NCBI GenBank assembly: GCA_043721855.1
Contig: JAYSPY010000132.1
Span: 1-30,345 of the forward strand
Reading direction: 5' to 3'
Length of the DNA stretch: 30,345 nucleotides
Origin: JACMNW01 sp043721855
GTDB lineage: Bacteria > Pseudomonadota > Alphaproteobacteria > Rhodobacterales > Rhodobacteraceae
Shown here piece by piece: positions 8,117 through 15,410 of the stretch (positions within the stretch are counted from its first letter, which is position 1; every line of letters starts with the position of its first letter). The translations under genes were made by a program, and so were the position numbers. The notes beneath the pieces were generated by a model. That model did not search any database. It saw nothing but the letters and a program-made list of their open reading frames with translations, and had not been told where the DNA came from.

Positions 8117-8835
8117 AAGGCTTTGTCTCCTTCGTGTCCTCCGGCCCCGGTGACCCGGAATTGCTGACGCTGAAGGCGGTGGCGCGGCTGCAAGCGGCGG
8201 ATGCGGTATTGTTTGATGATCTGTCATCGGGGCCGGTTCTGACCCATGCCCGCAAAGGGGCCGATCTGGTGGGCGTGGGCAAACGCGCGGGCCGGGCGTC
8301 GCCTAAACAAGATCACGTCAGCCGGTTGCTGGTGGATTATGCGTTGACCGGTGCAAAGGTGGTGCGGTTGAAATCCGGTGATTGCAGCCTGTTTGGGCGG
8401 CTGGAAGAAGAGATTACTGCGCTGAACGCGGCGGGTATCGGGTATGAGATTATTCCGGGTGTCACTTCTGCCTCTGCCGCGGTGGCTGCGGCCGGTATCC
8501 CGCTAACTCGGCGGTTGACGGCGCGACGGGTGCAGTTTGTGACCGGGGCGGATGTGACGGGTTACTTGCCTGAAGGGCTGAACATGGCAGCCTTGGCCGA
8601 CCCAGGGGCTACGACCGTTGTCTATATGGGCAAGCGGACGTTCGCGGTGCTTGCGCAGAGGCTGATGGATCATGGCTTGCCCGCAGATACGCCAGCGATG
8701 TTGGCGCAAGGTGTGTCGACGCCCGATCAGCAGATAGAATGGTTTACGATCGCCTCGCTGGCGGCCCATCTGGCGGATGGCACCAGCACGCGGCCCGCGT
8801 TGATATTGTACGGCCCCTTGGCGCGGGATTTGTGA
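8113..8835 (+). CDS. cobA: Uroporphyrinogen-III C-methyltransferase CobA (SUMT)
   Basis: SUMT adds two methyl groups (C-2, C-7) to uroporphyrinogen III, giving precorrin-2, the branch point from heme. The 240-residue single-domain protein shows SSGPGDPELLTLKAVARLQ, AVLFDDLSSGPVL, a GKRAGRASPKQDHVSRLLVD stretch and a PGVTSASAAVAAAGIPLTRR segment, all classic SUMT signatures. The loop normally written as GGDP followed by FVFGR is here KSGDCSLFGRLEEE (residues 87-100), with Cys91 in place of proline. The KSGD and RLEEE parts resemble variants I recall from other alphaproteobacteria. No CysG-type dehydrogenase/chelatase domain is attached. Coupled to cobB upstream (ATGA) and to the DUF1636 gene downstream (TGATG). 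Confidence 0.93.
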   Translation: MKGFVSFVSSGPGDPELLTLKAVARLQAADAVLFDDLSSGPVLTHARKGADLVGVGKRAGRASPKQDHVSRLLVDYALTGAKVVRLKSGDCSLFGRLEEEITALNAAGIGYEIIPGVTSASAAVAAAGIPLTRRLTARRVQFVTGADVTGYLPEGLNMAALADPGATTVVYMGKRTFAVLAQRLMDHGLPADTPAMLAQGVSTPDQQIEWFTIASLAAHLADGTSTRPALILYGPLARDL

Positions 8836-9152
8836 TGCAGATTTCGGTTTGCGGGCAATGCGCGCTGGGCCAAGATGATTTCGCCCCCAAACTGCAACTT
8901 GCCTGCGCGTCACTGCCATTCGCGGTTGAGGTGGGCGTGGTGGATTGCATGTCTGGCTGCGCCCGCGCGTCCGCCATTGCGTTTCGCGAACCCGGCAAAG
9001 TGGCCTATCTGTTTGGCGATCTGACCCTTGCAGATTTGCCAGACCTGTTATCCTTTGCGCGGCAGTATCAGGCATCGCCCGACGGCGCGTTTACCGATGC
9101 GCGCGTGCTGGGACCACTGCGGATGAAGGCATTGGCGCGTATTCCGGGGTAA
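8835..9152 (+). CDS. DUF1636 cysteine-rich, probable metal-binding protein of the cob operon
   Basis: A 105-residue protein of the DUF1636 family. It begins MQISVCGQCALG and has five cysteines, C6, C9, C24, C38 and C42, in a CxxC ... CxxxC layout (VVDCMSGCARA). That spacing is reminiscent of small thioredoxin-fold [2Fe-2S] ferredoxins, but the fold is inference. The ATG at 8835 shares its first base with the cobA stop, so it is the last gene of the coupled cob operon and should be made together with CobA. Its function is not established to my knowledge. Possible roles are cobalt or Fe-S handling, or electron supply to CobG. A typical member of aerobic cob clusters in alphaproteobacteria, as far as I recall. 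Confidence 0.8.
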   Translation: MQISVCGQCALGQDDFAPKLQLACASLPFAVEVGVVDCMSGCARASAIAFREPGKVAYLFGDLTLADLPDLLSFARQYQASPDGAFTDARVLGPLRMKALARIPG

Positions 9153-9199
9153 GTTTTGCCGCAGCGTCGCTGCTGCCGCCGGGATGGACGCATTTCGGC

Positions 9200-9228
9200 T
9201 TGACCATACCCGCCGCCTGCTGACAAAT
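9200..9228 (+). promoter_or_regulatory. Candidate sigma-70 promoter for the riboswitch-cbtB-cbtA-cobF unit
   Basis: TTGACC at 9200-9205 and ACAAAT at 9223-9228 are separated by 17 bases, which is the ideal spacing. A start site near 9235 would place the conserved riboswitch aptamer at the 5' end of the transcript. The -10 box is a moderate match, so this is inferred from spacing and position. No convincing terminator is seen between the DUF1636 stop and this point. Confidence 0.45.
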
Positions 9229-9235
9229 GATCTGG

Positions 9236-9475
9236 CATGGTGACCGAATTGCGCAAAGCGCACGGACTGAAACAGGAATGGGGAATGGGCGGACCGAACA
9301 CGGCGCCCCAAACCCCGACCGCCCCCGCGACTGTATGCGGCGAGCGGCCTTTCAAAATGCCACTGGCCCCCGAATTGGGGCTGGGAAGGCGGAAGGCAGC
9401 GATGAGCCGCGAGTCAGGAGACTGGCCATGCAGGGTGAAACAGCAATGCTGTCGGGTGTGACGGCAAGGAGAGAT
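9236..9475 (+). ncRNA. Cobalamin (adenosylcobalamin) riboswitch and expression platform
   Basis: The leader before cbtB contains the ordered conserved blocks of a cobalamin riboswitch. These are an A-rich/GGGAATGGG segment at about 9285-9298, the core CCCCCGCGACTGTATGCGG at 9322-9340, CCACTG at 9360-9365, GGGAAGG at 9383-9389, and GATGAGCCGC followed by the B12 box GAGTCAGGAGACTGGCC at 9401-9427. After the aptamer, an ACAGC-AAT-GCTGT hairpin at 9440-9452 lies just before the Shine-Dalgarno (9466-9473). That suggests control of translation initiation by B12, with the switch off when cobalamin is abundant. The 323-base gap 9153-9475 therefore holds a promoter and this RNA, with no protein gene. 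Boundaries are approximate. Confidence 0.93.
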
Positions 9476-9478
9476 ATG

Positions 9479-9649
9479 ATGACTACGCTGAACCAAACCA
9501 TCCCGAAAACTGCCTCAAGCCTGCTGTCCATCATGTTTGTGGCGGTGCTGGGCGGGGTGATCTTGTTTGCCGCCGGCCACGCGCAGTCGGGGGCGTTGCA
9601 TGACGCCGCACATGACGTGCGCCATGCGACCGGCTTTCCCTGCCACTAA
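9479..9649 (+). CDS. cbtB: Cobalt transporter small subunit CbtB
   Basis: A 56-residue membrane protein with one transmembrane segment (about residues 13-33). Its C-terminus is histidine-rich and diagnostic for CbtB: HDAAHDVRHATGFPCH, with histidines at 34, 41, 45, 49 and 56. CbtB and CbtA form a predicted cobalt uptake system found next to B12 genes; the histidines probably bind Co2+. The GGAG core of the RBS (9468-9471) lies seven bases before the ATG at 9479. An ATG at 9476 is in frame and would add one Met. Directly controlled by the riboswitch. Transport function is predicted for the family, not shown here. Confidence 0.88.
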   Translation: MTTLNQTIPKTASSLLSIMFVAVLGGVILFAAGHAQSGALHDAAHDVRHATGFPCH

Positions 9650-9664
9650 GCCGCACATAACCCC

Positions 9665-10405
9665 ATGATCCAACGAATGGTGACCAGCGCCTTGTTCGCT
9701 GGCTTTGCCGCTGGGCTGTTTGCAGCCTTGCTGCATTTCGCGTTCGTGCAGAAGCTTATCCTTCTGGGTGAACAATATGAAACCGGTGCTTTGACGCATT
9801 TTGCAAGCGGGTCTGACCCTGCTGATGCGGCACATAACCATGCGGACCCGGCCCAACATACCGATGGCAAAGCCCCTGCGCATGGCGATCATGCGGCGGG
9901 CGAGGTGTCAGAGACTGTCCGCAATGCGTGGACCGTCTTGTTTATTTGCCTGGTTTACGTCGCCTACAGTCTGATCCTTGTTGCAGGTTTTGCTTTGGCT
10001 GATCATTTTGGCAAGCGCATCACCGCGCGCGAAGGGCTGCTTTGGGGGATAGCTGGCTTTGCCGCATTTCAACTGGTGCCAGCCATGGGTCTTGCGCCCG
10101 AACTGCCCGGCACGATTGCGGCGGAACTGCCTTTGCGGCAAATCTGGTGGTGGGGCACGGCGGGGGCGACAGCGCTTGGGCTTGCCATGATTGGCTATGC
10201 GCGCGGTATCGTGCCAATTGTCGTGGCGCTTTTGTTGCTTGCGGCACCGCATGTTATTGGTGCGCCAGAGGTGGCGCAATATGGGGGTGTGGCACCACCA
10301 GAGCTGGCCGCAACATTTGCCGCCCGTGTTTTGGGGGTTGGTCTGGCGGTTTGGGCGTTGCTTGGATGGCTGGCGGGTTACTTCTGGTCATCGAGAACTG
10401 CATAA
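9665..10405 (+). CDS. cbtA: Cobalt transporter subunit CbtA
   Basis: A 246-residue integral membrane protein with about five hydrophobic segments: near residues 7-28, 92-113, 125-145, 163-200 (possibly two) and 222-242. It follows cbtB by 15 bases. Between the first two segments lies a soluble loop rich in histidine (H57, H59, H65, H73, H76) and acidic residues, a likely metal-gathering loop. CbtA is the larger subunit of the B12-regulated cobalt transporter predicted from genome context. The FQLVPAMGLAPELPG segment near residue 133 and the start MIQRMVTSALFAGFAAGL are typical of the family. A cobalt substrate is inferred from family and riboswitch context. Confidence 0.88.
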   Translation: MIQRMVTSALFAGFAAGLFAALLHFAFVQKLILLGEQYETGALTHFASGSDPADAAHNHADPAQHTDGKAPAHGDHAAGEVSETVRNAWTVLFICLVYVAYSLILVAGFALADHFGKRITAREGLLWGIAGFAAFQLVPAMGLAPELPGTIAAELPLRQIWWWGTAGATALGLAMIGYARGIVPIVVALLLLAAPHVIGAPEVAQYGGVAPPELAATFAARVLGVGLAVWALLGWLAGYFWSSRTA

Positions 10406-10461
10406 GCAAGGATGTGCGGGCCCTTCAGTGGGCTGGCAATTCAGGAGGGGGCGGATGTGAC

Positions 10462-11214
10462 ATGTTTGATCTGACCCTTGTTGGCATCGGCACTGGCAAT
10501 CCCGATCATCTGACAAGGCAGGCGGTTCTTGCCCTGAACGCAGCGGACATCATTTTGATCCCGCGCAAGGGGGCGTCGAAAGCCGATCTTGCCGATCTGC
10601 GCCGCGCGATTTGCGCCGATGTCGTGACCAATCCCGCCACGAAGCTGGTGGAATTTGATTTGCCGGTGCGTGATGCGGCGAACCCTGATTACCTGTCGCG
10701 CGTGGATGATTGGCATGATGCGATTGCCGTTTGCTGGGCAAGTGCCATCGCTGCCGCGCCGGGCCCCGCATCGCGGGTGGCGTTGTTGGTTTGGGGTGAT
10801 CCGTCGCTGTACGATTCCACGTTGCGCATTGCGTCACGCTTAAATCCGGCTCCCAGAGTAACGGTTATTCCGGGCATCACCTCGATGCAGGCGCTATGTG
10901 CCGCGCATGCCATTCCGATGAACGACATTGGCGCGCCGTTTCTGGTGACCACGGGGCGGCAGTTGCGGGATCACGGCTGGCCAGCGGGGGTGAAGACGCT
11001 GGTGGTGATGCTGGACGGTGATTGCGCGTTTCAGGGGCTTGATCCGGCAGGTGTTGCGATCTGGTGGGCGGGCTATGTGGGGATGGCGGAGGAGATGTTA
11101 TTTTCCGGCCCGCTTGCAACCACTGGTCCGCAAATCATCGCTGCAAGGGCAGCCGCGCGGGCGCAGCATGGCTGGATTATGGATATCTATCTGTTGCGCA
11201 GAAACCTGCCCTGA
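10462..11214 (+). CDS. cobF: Precorrin-6A synthase (deacetylating) CobF
   Basis: CobF methylates precorrin-5 at C-1 and removes the acetyl fragment, giving precorrin-6A. It exists only in the aerobic pathway. The 250-residue protein (P. denitrificans CobF about 262) shows LTLVGIGTGNPDHLTRQAV, DIILIPRKGASKADLADLR near residue 33, LLVWGDPSLYDSTLRIA around residue 112, and PGITSMQALCAAHAIPMN. The GTGNPDH loop and IPRKG-K-DLA-LR motif distinguish it from other corrin methylases. The ATG at 10462 is the first usable start; AGGAGG at 10443-10448 is 13 bases away, longer than ideal. It is separated from the main cob operon and shares the riboswitch transcript with cbtBA. Confidence 0.92.
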   Translation: MFDLTLVGIGTGNPDHLTRQAVLALNAADIILIPRKGASKADLADLRRAICADVVTNPATKLVEFDLPVRDAANPDYLSRVDDWHDAIAVCWASAIAAAPGPASRVALLVWGDPSLYDSTLRIASRLNPAPRVTVIPGITSMQALCAAHAIPMNDIGAPFLVTTGRQLRDHGWPAGVKTLVVMLDGDCAFQGLDPAGVAIWWAGYVGMAEEMLFSGPLATTGPQIIAARAAARAQHGWIMDIYLLRRNLP

Positions 11215-11251
11215 TACTCTGTTCGGCGCGCATTTGTGGCGCTACATAGTG

Positions 11252-11266
11252 TGTATGCGGCATACA
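11252..11266. promoter_or_regulatory. Perfect 7+1+7 palindrome touching the zapE start codon
   Basis: TGTATGC-G-GCATACA is a perfect inverted repeat ending one base before the ATG at 11267. The 15-base symmetry has the look of a dimeric repressor site; TGTAT...ATACA half-sites recall GntR-family operators. As RNA it would form a hairpin that occludes the ribosome. Which of these applies, if any, cannot be decided from sequence. Confidence 0.5.
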
Positions 11267-12334
11267 ATGACCCAAATCTATGAAGCGCGCGGGACCGAAG
11301 GCAAACTTCGGGCTGACCCCGCGCAACATGCGATTTTGCTGCAACTGGAAGATTTGCGGCTTTGGCTGGAAGAGCACGCCGCCAAAAAGCGCGGCTTGCT
11401 GGGCGGGTTGTTCAGCAAAGCCGCCATATCGCCAAAGGGTCTGTATCTGTGGGGCGGGGTCGGGCGTGGCAAATCCATGCTGATGGATCTGTTCTTTGAC
11501 GCGGTGGATATCGAGGCCAAGCGGCGCGTGCATTTCCACGCCTTCATGCAAGATATTCACCGTGGCATGCACGCTGCGCGCAAAAAGGGCGCCGAGGATG
11601 CGCTGGCCCCGGTGGCCGAAGCGATCATTCACGATGTGCGGCTGCTGTGCTTTGACGAGATGCAGATTTCCGACATCACCGATGCGATGATCGTGGGGCG
11701 GCTGTTTGAAAAGCTGTTCGCGGCAGGGGTTGTGATTGTAACCACCTCCAACCGCGCGCCGGATGCGCTTTATAAAGATGGCCTGAACCGGGCGTTGTTC
11801 GTGCCGTTCATTGATCTGATATCTGATCGGTTGGAGGTCGTGCACCTGCAAAGCCCCACCGACTACCGCCAGCATAGATTGGCAGGCGCGCAGGTGTATT
11901 TTCAGCCCGCCGCCAGTGCCAAGGGTAATATTGCCGCGATCTGGCTTGATCTGACCGGCGGGGCAGGGGGTGCGCCCTTGCGGCTGCCAGTAAACGGCCG
12001 CGAGGTAGAAATACCACGCTTTGCCAATGGTATAGGCCGTGCCAGTTTTTGGGAATTATGCGCAAAGCCACTGGGTCCGGCAGATTATCTGGCGATTGCC
12101 CATGCTGTCAGGGTGTTGATCCTGGAAGATATTCCGCAGCTGTCATCGTATAACTACAACGAGGCAAAACGGTTCGTCACGCTGATCGATGCGCTATACG
12201 AAGCCCGCGTGCGGCTGGTATGTTCTGCCGCAGATGTGCCAGAACGGCTGTATCTGGAAGGATCGGGATCGTTTGAGTTCGAGCGCACCGCAAGCCGATT
12301 GCGCGAAATGCAGGCGGCGGATTGGGGCCAATAA
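11267..12334 (+). CDS. zapE: Cell division protein ZapE / AFG1-like ATPase
   Basis: A 355-residue P-loop ATPase of the AFG1/ZapE family. In E. coli ZapE acts on the FtsZ ring under stress; in mitochondria the homologue (AFG1/LACE1) works in protein quality control. Walker A is GGVGRGKS (residues 63-70). Walker B is LLCFDEMQISD, with D130 and E131. The family-typical VHFHAFMQDIH, TTSNRAPDALYKDGLNR and SYNYNEAKRFVTLIDALYE segments are all present. The ATG at 11267 (MTQIYEARG) fits the family's N-terminus; an ATG at 11255 would lie inside the palindrome. It follows cobF by 52 bases and ends three bases from the convergent tauE gene. Confidence 0.92.
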   Translation: MTQIYEARGTEGKLRADPAQHAILLQLEDLRLWLEEHAAKKRGLLGGLFSKAAISPKGLYLWGGVGRGKSMLMDLFFDAVDIEAKRRVHFHAFMQDIHRGMHAARKKGAEDALAPVAEAIIHDVRLLCFDEMQISDITDAMIVGRLFEKLFAAGVVIVTTSNRAPDALYKDGLNRALFVPFIDLISDRLEVVHLQSPTDYRQHRLAGAQVYFQPAASAKGNIAAIWLDLTGGAGGAPLRLPVNGREVEIPRFANGIGRASFWELCAKPLGPADYLAIAHAVRVLILEDIPQLSSYNYNEAKRFVTLIDALYEARVRLVCSAADVPERLYLEGSGSFEFERTASRLREMQAADWGQ

Positions 12335-12337
12335 ACC

Positions 12338-13096
12338 CTACAGCATCTGCACAAAGACCCGCACCGCCAAGGCAACAGAGGTGATCACCAACAATGGCCG
12401 GATCATGTTCGCCCCGATGCGTACCGCCAGCTTTGCCCCCAAAGCAGCCCCGGCCACTTGCGCTACACCCATCGCAAGCCCCGTAAGCCACCAAGTGCTG
12501 CCGAATAGCGCAAATACCGCAAGGCCGCCGATGTTGGACGCAAAATTCAACAGCTTGGTATGCGCCGTGGCTTTCAAAATGCCGTAACCCGCAAGTGTAA
12601 CAAAGCCGATCATGTAAAACGCACCTGCACCTGGCCCGATCATTCCGTCATAGGTGCCGATCAAAGGCACAAAAAGCGCCATGAATAATTCGGGTTTGAT
12701 CCGCGCCACCTGATCCTTATCCGAAAGGCCGCGTTTAAGGGCAAAGAAAAGCGCAACGCCTATCAGCACAACCGGAATGACCAAATGCAGTGTTTCAGTC
12801 GGCAAACGGGTGGCCAACACCGCCCCGAACAGGCCAGATATTAGTGCGATCAGCGCCGGCACGCGTTGGGCCTTTAGATCCACCTGACCCGCCCGTGCAT
12901 AAGACAGCGCCGCTGTTGCCGCGCCAAAGCTGCCTTGCACTTTGTTGGTCGACAGCGCCTCGATCGGACCGGCCCCCGCTAACAGCAAAGCAGGCAGCGT
13001 GATCAACCCGCCGCCACCCGCAATAGCGTCGATGAACCCGGCAAGAAATGCCGCACCAAGAAGCAGTGTCAGTAGGTTCAGGCTGACTTCAAACAT
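12338..13096 (-). CDS. TauE/SafE family sulfite exporter-like membrane protein
   Basis: A 252-residue membrane protein with seven to eight hydrophobic segments spread over its length. It has the two glycine-rich repeats of the TauE/SafE (DUF81) family: FLAGFIDAIAGGGGLITLPALL near residues 18-39 and the second-half GTYDGMIGPGAGAFYMIGFV near residues 147-166. Members export sulfite, sulfoacetate or other organic anions; the substrate here cannot be told. It lies downstream of serB on the same strand, 126 bases after the serB stop, with a weak terminator between. The stop is convergent with zapE, leaving only three bases. Confidence 0.88.
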   Translation of the reverse strand: MFEVSLNLLTLLLGAAFLAGFIDAIAGGGGLITLPALLLAGAGPIEALSTNKVQGSFGAATAALSYARAGQVDLKAQRVPALIALISGLFGAVLATRLPTETLHLVIPVVLIGVALFFALKRGLSDKDQVARIKPELFMALFVPLIGTYDGMIGPGAGAFYMIGFVTLAGYGILKATAHTKLLNFASNIGGLAVFALFGSTWWLTGLAMGVAQVAGAALGAKLAVRIGANMIRPLLVITSVALAVRVFVQML

Positions 13097-13163
13097 AGAT
13101 TACTCAACTTCCGGATTAGCAATTGATCGTGTTTCGTTAACCGGATGTAAAGCGCCTCGATGC

Positions 13164-13195
13164 GTCAACAAGAAGGCGGGCAAGAACCCGCTTGT
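13164..13195 (-). terminator. Weak rho-independent terminator candidate after serB
   Basis: On the - strand, GCGGG (complement of 13187-13191) and CCCGC (complement of 13176-13180) form a five-pair stem with a six-base loop. AAG/CTT can extend it with a bulge. The hairpin is followed by a CTTCTTGTT pyrimidine-rich tail. The stem is short and the T-run is broken, so this is tentative. It would separate serB from the tauE-like gene. Confidence 0.35.
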
Positions 13196-13222
13196 GGCGC
13201 AATTTTGGCCTAACTTGGCGGA

Positions 13223-14098
13223 TTAAGACACAAATTCCGCCCGCGCATAGCCTTGCAGATACAAGAGTGCGGTCAAATCGCCGTGGTTGATCCGCAGGTC
13301 GCATTCCGCCGCAACAACAGGTTTGGCATGCAGTGCCACACCCGCCCCCGCAAGGCCCAGCATGCCCAGATCATTGGCGCCGTCGCCGACTGCCATCGCC
13401 TCTTGCGGCGTGATGCTCAGGCGCGCGGCAATCTCTTGCAACGCCTGCACTTTGGCCACCCGGCCAAGGATGGGTTCCGCCACCAGCCCTGTCAGCTTTT
13501 CATCCTGCACCAGCAGCAGATTGGCGCGGTGTTCATCAAAACCAAGCATAGCTGCAATCTGCGTCGTGAAGGCGGTGAACCCCCCCGAAACCAGTGCCGC
13601 ATAGGCCCCATGTGCCCGCATGGTAGCCACCAGCGCACGTCCCCCCGGCATAAGGCTAATCCGGTCATGAATAACGGTGGCGATCACCGATTCCGGCAAG
13701 CCACGCAGCAGGCCAACGCGTTCCCGCAGCGCATCTTCAAAATCCAGCTCGCCATTCATCGCGCGCGCGGTAATGTCCGCCACCTGCGCGCCGACGCCTG
13801 CTTCAACGGCCAGTTCATCAATGCATTCTTGCTGGATCATGGTGCTGTCCATGTCGGCGATCAGCAGTCGCTTTTTGCGCCCCTCGGCAGGCTGCATGAC
13901 CATATCGACGCGAAGGCATTGCAGGCTTTCCCAAACCTCCCAACGGTTCGCAGGCATCGCCTCCACGCCAAATTCCGCCGCGACGCCGGGGTTCAGCCAA
14001 CGCGCATCACCGCCGCCCCAGGCATTGCGCAGGCTTTCCACAGTCGCGCGGTGCAGCAGCGGTGTGGCGGGGTTGGTGATCAGCGTAACAACAAACAT
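13223..14098 (-). CDS. serB: Phosphoserine phosphatase SerB
   Basis: SerB performs the last step of serine synthesis, removing phosphate from phosphoserine. The 291-residue protein has an N-terminal region of about 75 residues, then the HAD domain. Motif I is IADMDSTMIQQECIDELA with nucleophile Asp82 and Asp84. Motif II is LVSGGFT, the motif III lysine is in GRVAKVQAL, and motif IV is VGDGANDLGML. The start chosen is the ATG at 14098 (MFVVTLITNP), with GGAAA just upstream; an ATG at 14110 adds four residues. It diverges from serC-serA, so all three serine-pathway genes sit around one 152-base control region. Confidence 0.95.
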   Translation of the reverse strand: MFVVTLITNPATPLLHRATVESLRNAWGGGDARWLNPGVAAEFGVEAMPANRWEVWESLQCLRVDMVMQPAEGRKKRLLIADMDSTMIQQECIDELAVEAGVGAQVADITARAMNGELDFEDALRERVGLLRGLPESVIATVIHDRISLMPGGRALVATMRAHGAYAALVSGGFTAFTTQIAAMLGFDEHRANLLLVQDEKLTGLVAEPILGRVAKVQALQEIAARLSITPQEAMAVGDGANDLGMLGLAGAGVALHAKPVVAAECDLRINHGDLTALLYLQGYARAEFVS

Positions 14099-14166
14099 GC
14101 GGGTTTCCATTTCGGGCAGGACAGCGTCGCAAAACCGCGATGATGCGGCGCTTTACGATGAATTTT

Positions 14167-14246
14167 CACCTTGCGCCAGACAGCACCGCCCCCTATTGCG
14201 GCAAGTGGGACACCCTTCCCCAACGAAGGGCATTTATCTGTGAGGA
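14167..14246 (+). promoter_or_regulatory. Structured 5' leader of serC (candidate serC leader RNA)
   Basis: Between the divergent serB and serC starts, the serC leader shows a CTTGC/GCAAG pairing (14170-14174 with 14201-14205). A compact hairpin CCCTTC-CCCAAC-GAAGGG at 14213-14230 follows, ending 20 bases before the ATG. TGAGGA at 14241-14246 is the RBS. A serC leader RNA motif upstream of serC-serA operons has been described in alphaproteobacteria. This element is in the right place and shape, but I cannot confirm that it matches the family model. Confidence 0.42.
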
Positions 14247-14250
14247 TACC

Positions 14251-15396
14251 ATGACTGATCTGAATGCCCCGGCATTGCGCCCGGCGAACCCACGTTTTTC
14301 GTCCGGCCCCTGTGCCAAAATCCCCGGTTATACATTGGATCATCTGTCGGACGCGCCTTTTGGGCGTTCGCACCGCGCAGCTGTTGGCAAAGCCAAGCTG
14401 CGGCAAGCCATTGATCTGACCCGCGAAATTCTGGGCGTACCCGACGATTACCGGATTGGCATCGTTCCCGCATCTGATACCGGCGCGGTTGAGATGGCAA
14501 TGTGGACGATGCTCGGCGCGCGCCCCGTTGAAATGCTGGCGTGGGAAAGTTTTGGCGAAGGCTGGGTGACCGATGCCATCAAGCAGCTGAAACTGGATGC
14601 AAAGGTGAAAATCGCGCCCTACGGGCAGATCGTTGATTTTGCATCGGTCGATTTCAATTCCGATGTCGTGTTTACATGGAACGGCACGACGTCCGGCTGT
14701 CGCCTGCCAAACGGCGATGCCATTCCGGCCAACCGCCAAGGCCTGACCATCTGCGATGCCACCTCTGCCGCGTTCGCGATGCACCTGCCGTGGGACAAGC
14801 TGGATGTAACCACCTTCTCCTGGCAAAAAGTGCTGGGCGGTGAAGGCGCGCATGGCATGATCATCCTGTCGCCCCGCGCGGCCGAACGGCTGGAAAGCTA
14901 CACCCCCGCCTGGCCGCTGCCCAAGATTTTCCGGCTGACCAGCAAGGGCAAGCTGATTGAGGGCATCTTTGTGGGTGAGACGATCAACACGCCGTCGATG
15001 TTGGCCGTCGAAGATTACCTTGTGTCGCTGAAATGGGCAAAATCTGTGGGCGGGCTGCAAGGCCTGGTCAACCGCGCGACCGCGAATGCCACGGCGGTCT
15101 GGGAATTTTGCGCACAGAACCCATGGCTGCAAAATCTGGCCGAAACCGCCGCAATCGCATCCACCACATCCGTGTGTCTCAAATTCAACGATCCTCGCAT
15201 CAAAGATGGCGAGGCATTTGCCAAGGCCGTGGCCAAGCGGCTGGAAAAAGCGGGCGTCGCTTATGACATTGGCGCTTACCGCGATGCACCTGCTGGCCTG
15301 CGCATCTGGTGCGGATCAACGGTGGAGACTTCCGATGTCGCCGCCCTGATGCCTTGGATCGCCCATGCGTTTCATGCGGAAATCGCTGCGCAGTAA
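14251..15396 (+). CDS. serC: Phosphoserine aminotransferase SerC
   Basis: SerC transaminates 3-phosphohydroxypyruvate with glutamate to make phosphoserine; it is PLP-dependent. The 381-residue protein is of the alphaproteobacterial type. It starts with RPANPRFSSGPCAKIPGYTL near residues 10-29 and has SHRAAVGKAKL near 40-50 and the PASDTGAVEMAMWTMLG block. The PLP lysine is K193 in TTFSWQKVLGGEGAHGM. The ATG at 14251 follows TGAGGA and matches the family N-terminus; the reading frame is open further upstream but only through the leader. First gene of a serC-serA operon. Confidence 0.95.
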   Translation: MTDLNAPALRPANPRFSSGPCAKIPGYTLDHLSDAPFGRSHRAAVGKAKLRQAIDLTREILGVPDDYRIGIVPASDTGAVEMAMWTMLGARPVEMLAWESFGEGWVTDAIKQLKLDAKVKIAPYGQIVDFASVDFNSDVVFTWNGTTSGCRLPNGDAIPANRQGLTICDATSAAFAMHLPWDKLDVTTFSWQKVLGGEGAHGMIILSPRAAERLESYTPAWPLPKIFRLTSKGKLIEGIFVGETINTPSMLAVEDYLVSLKWAKSVGGLQGLVNRATANATAVWEFCAQNPWLQNLAETAAIASTTSVCLKFNDPRIKDGEAFAKAVAKRLEKAGVAYDIGAYRDAPAGLRIWCGSTVETSDVAALMPWIAHAFHAEIAAQ

Positions 15397-15410
15397 ACGC
15401 CCACCTCACC

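Noticed and set aside
9161..9173. GCAGC-GTC-GCTGC hairpin after the DUF1636 gene as a terminator
   Set aside because: The stem is only five pairs with a three-base loop and no T-run follows, so it cannot be called a terminator.
9227..9478. N-terminal extension of CbtB through the riboswitch
   Set aside because: The in-frame extension covers the conserved aptamer bases and the RBS. The CbtB family is about 55-60 residues long, so translation starts at 9476 or 9479.
11018..11266. 83-codon in-frame extension of zapE into cobF
   Set aside because: It overlaps cobF on the same strand in another frame and is not part of the ZapE family sequence.
14140..14250. 37-codon in-frame extension of serC
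   Set aside because: It covers the structured leader and lacks family similarity. The ATG at 14251 has an RBS and matches the family start.
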